From positions 782,501 through 844,500 of the forward strand of contig JAQGDQ010000018.1 in assembly GCA_030141605.1 (NCBI GenBank): DNA of 62,000 nucleotides. Direction: 5' to 3'. The DNA comes from Tubiluchus corallicola (Eukaryota; Priapulida; Priapulimorpha; Priapulimorphida; Tubiluchidae). This document shows, in pieces, positions 50,691 to 62,000 of this stretch. Position 1 is the first letter of the stretch, and every line of letters starts with the position of its first letter. The position numbers were made by a program, and so were the translations under genes. Under the pieces are notes generated by a model. It was not told the DNA's origin, searched no databases, and saw nothing but the letters and a program-made list of their open reading frames with translations.

Positions 50691-62000
<11,310 letters not shown>

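Overview
The window is AT-rich animal nuclear DNA. Coding sequence is split into short exons with GT-AG introns, and the space between is filled with microsatellites, miniature transposons and decayed LINEs. The recognisable protein genes are an AGO1-class Argonaute and PAN2. The Argonaute ends in a protostome-style tail (GEGSHQSG...SEDRTP...VMYFA), and its linker and PAZ sequence is closer to arthropod, mollusc or annelid Ago1 than to vertebrate AGO. I therefore infer an invertebrate bilaterian, probably a protostome. There are no bacterial operons, no CRISPR array, and no tRNA or rRNA gene that I can support.

Layout. 1-11.3 kb: no gene seen. 11.3-12.1 kb (+): a single-exon C2H2 zinc-finger ORF. 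15.0-16.1 kb (-): a 5'-truncated CR1/L2-like LINE 3' end. 19.6-31.5 kb (-): nine in-phase exons for the first ~400 residues of PAN2; the nuclease half was not found. The PAN2 introns hold several repeats: a pogo-like MITE, a long fold-back element and a candidate GGATCC-type transposon. 31.7-33.3 kb: tandem promoter-proximal repeats, then fragments of LINE endonuclease and reverse transcriptase in mixed orientation. 33.6-36.7 kb: minisatellites, long (GA)n and (CA)n tracts, a copy of an unclassified repeat family (called R here), and a complete 644-bp hAT-type element with a perfect 8-bp target duplication. 38.7-46.7 kb (+): a small unidentified gene ending in a coiled coil, with a cluster of R-family copies, (CAC)n satellite and two long hairpins in its introns. 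46.7-50.7 kb: intergenic with one MITE. 50.7-60.7 kb (-): 14 exons covering nearly all of Argonaute from late N/L1 to the stop; the N-terminal exons lie beyond the right edge.

Functionally, Argonaute and PAN2 act in the same pathway. Argonaute bound to a miRNA recruits GW182/TNRC6, which recruits the PAN2-PAN3 deadenylase. They lie about 19 kb apart on the same strand. This may be chance linkage and is worth a synteny check.

The most novel material is the R repeat family with its fold-back arrangements at 45.6-46.0 kb. Exon boundaries were read by eye from splice sites, reading phase and known family sequence; no computation was run.
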